Source: Candidatus Gottesmanbacteria bacterium RBG_16_37_8 (GTDB taxonomy: Bacteria; Patescibacteriota; Microgenomatia; 2-02-FULL-39-11). From it: a stretch of DNA of 7,421 bases. Location: NCBI GenBank assembly GCA_001779055.1, contig MFJA01000009.1, positions 10,685-18,105 of the forward strand, in the 5' to 3' direction. Position numbers and translations under genes: made by a program. Each line of letters opens with the position of its first letter. Position 1 is the first letter of the stretch. A model generated the notes under the pieces. It was not told where the DNA came from and made no database searches. It saw only the letters and a program-made list of their open reading frames with translations. Shown piece by piece: positions 6,206 through 7,421 of the stretch.

Positions 6206-7421
6206 ATGGCTAGGATTAAGAAAAGGAAGAGTAAAAAGAGATCGCTAATACCACATTCCATAAATAAACATCTTAACAGTAGATTTAAATGGATATTAGG
6301 TATAGTTTTAATTATAATTACTGTTTGGGGTTTTGTAGAGTTCAAGTCTTTTGTTATTGCGAAATTGGGAGAAGATACAAAAAAAGTAGATCTTAAAGGC
6401 CGATTAGTGGGGCATGCAGAAGACAGGGTATTAATGAAATTTAAAATTGGTATCACACAAGCGCAAAAAGACGCCTTCCATGTGAGAAATAATTCAAAAC
6501 ATAAATCCAAATTAAGAGCAATTGATGTTGATATTGTAGAAATACCTTTTGGATTTACTTCTCAACAATTCGCCGAAGTAGTGAAGAAAAATGAAAAAGA
6601 CATTGTAGAATTTATTGAGCTAGATGCATTAGTATCGCCACAGGTTATGTCTAACGACCCATTATTAAGCAACCAATGGCATTTATCCCGCATTAAAGTT
6701 TTTGATGCATGGAACGTAACTAGAAATAATGGTGTAACTTTAGCAGTCTGTGATACGGGAGTATATGAAAATAATCCGGATTTAATAAATGTTGTGATTC
6801 CGGAGCTCGGTTATAATACAGTGGATAATTCGAATAATTGGTCTAATGAAGGAAGCACACCTCTATTGTCTCCTCACGGTTCTTGGGTAACTGGTGCAGC
6901 AGCAGCGTTAACTAATAATGGATGGGGAGTTGCCTCCGCTACCTGGGGGGCACGAGTTATTCCTGTCAGGATATCAAACCAAGAAAATGGATGGGCTTAC
7001 GTAAGTGATGCTGCAGAATGTATTACCTATGCCGCAGATAAGGGTGCAAAAGTTATTAATCTTTCATATAGAATGGCAGACTCATATTCAATAGATGCGG
7101 CCTCTCAATACGCGAAAAATAAAGATGCTGTTGTATTAGTTGGAGCTGGCAATGATGGAGTCAATTTGGAGTGGCCTAATTTTAATAGTTTCTTGGCAGT
7201 TTCAGCAACGGATCAAAATGATCAATTAGCATCATTTTCAAGTTATGGAAACTATGTGGATTTGGCAGCCCCTGGAGTAAGTATATTAACAAATTCAGGC
7301 GGTGGTTGGTTCAATGCAAGTGGAACATCAATGTCTTCACCGGTAGCGGCTGGAGTAATAGCGCTCGTTCGGGGTGTTAATCCTAATTTAACTGCAGATC
7401 AAGTAACAACCTTAGTGTTGC
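6206..7421 (+). CDS. Membrane-anchored subtilisin-like (S8) serine protease, 3' end beyond window
   Basis: An in-frame TAA at 6200 makes the ATG at 6206 the first possible ATG start; 405 residues are visible and the frame is open at the edge. A very basic N-terminus (3-12) and a hydrophobic segment (about 29-45) without an obvious cleavage site suggest a signal anchor or signal peptide. Residues about 73-145 look like an S8 prodomain (DRVLMKFKIGITQAQKDAF). The peptidase domain contains VCDTGV (Asp183), SPHGSWVTG (His224), GAGNDG (oxyanion Asn316) and SGTSMSSPVAAG (Ser375), so the catalytic set is intact. It should be a cell-surface or secreted protease matured by prodomain removal; substrates are unknown. 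The gene is more AT-rich than its neighbours and prefers GCA for alanine (about 19 of 39, against about 3 of 26 in the oxidoreductase beta gene), which may reflect transfer. C-terminal domains are not visible. Confidence 0.93.
   Translation, partial: MARIKKRKSKKRSLIPHSINKHLNSRFKWILGIVLIIITVWGFVEFKSFVIAKLGEDTKKVDLKGRLVGHAEDRVLMKFKIGITQAQKDAFHVRNNSKHKSKLRAIDVDIVEIPFGFTSQQFAEVVKKNEKDIVEFIELDALVSPQVMSNDPLLSNQWHLSRIKVFDAWNVTRNNGVTLAVCDTGVYENNPDLINVVIPELGYNTVDNSNNWSNEGSTPLLSPHGSWVTGAAAALTNNGWGVASATWGARVIPVRISNQENGWAYVSDAAECITYAADKGAKVINLSYRMADSYSIDAASQYAKNKDAVVLVGAGNDGVNLEWPNFNSFLAVSATDQNDQLASFSSYGNYVDLAAPGVSILTNSGGGWFNASGTSMSSPVAAGVIALVRGVNPNLTADQVTTLVL

Noticed and set aside
6199..6510. Minus-strand open frame opposite the start of the S8 protease
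   Set aside because: The hydrophobic translation mirrors the AT-rich 5' end of the protease gene; the plus-strand frame has clear catalytic motifs and continues to the window end.

Overview
The window is a 7.4 kb piece of bacterial chromosome with moderate-to-low GC (by eye about 40-45%, lower in the last gene). Six protein genes are visible, two of them cut by the window edges. No gene interval exceeds about 110 bases, and I see no RNA gene, CRISPR array or insertion sequence. None of the five complete starts (korB, lon, the serine hydrolase, the ZIP transporter, the Fur regulator) nor the S8 protease start has a convincing Shine-Dalgarno sequence. Three genes have promoter-like elements so close to the ATG that their mRNAs would be leaderless or nearly so. 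With the tight packing, standard stop codons and gene content, this suggests a Patescibacteria/CPR-like bacterium, possibly Microgenomates-like. That assignment is an inference and needs a database search.

Layout. 1-1336 (+): the end of a 2-oxoacid:ferredoxin oxidoreductase alpha subunit, overlapped (ATGA) by the complete beta subunit. 1337-1398: a compact AT-rich promoter with a CIRCE-like inverted repeat over the -10 region. 1399-3903 (+): an ATP-dependent Lon protease carrying a low-complexity insert just before Walker A. 3905-4870 (-): a membrane-anchored class A beta-lactamase-fold serine hydrolase that lacks the omega loop; its stop lies one base from the lon stop. 4965-6099 (-): a two-gene unit of a Fur/Zur-family repressor followed by a ZIP metal transporter. 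A perfect 7-1-7 palindrome lies just upstream of the repressor. 6206-7421 (+): a membrane-anchored subtilisin-like (S8) protease with prodomain and full catalytic residues, divergent from fur and cut by the window end.

How the parts work together. The oxidoreductase pair is core energy metabolism (CoA-dependent oxidative decarboxylation with ferredoxin as acceptor). Lon is cytoplasmic protein quality control, and its promoter suggests stress control by an HrcA-like repressor. The fur-zip pair looks like a self-contained metal (probably zinc) uptake switch, in which metal-bound repressor shuts off both genes through the palindrome. The serine hydrolase and the S8 protease both look like cell-surface enzymes. 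I found no clearly new multi-gene system. The most interesting signals are regulatory: the variant CIRCE site at lon, the fur-zip palindrome, and the consistent leaderless promoter design.
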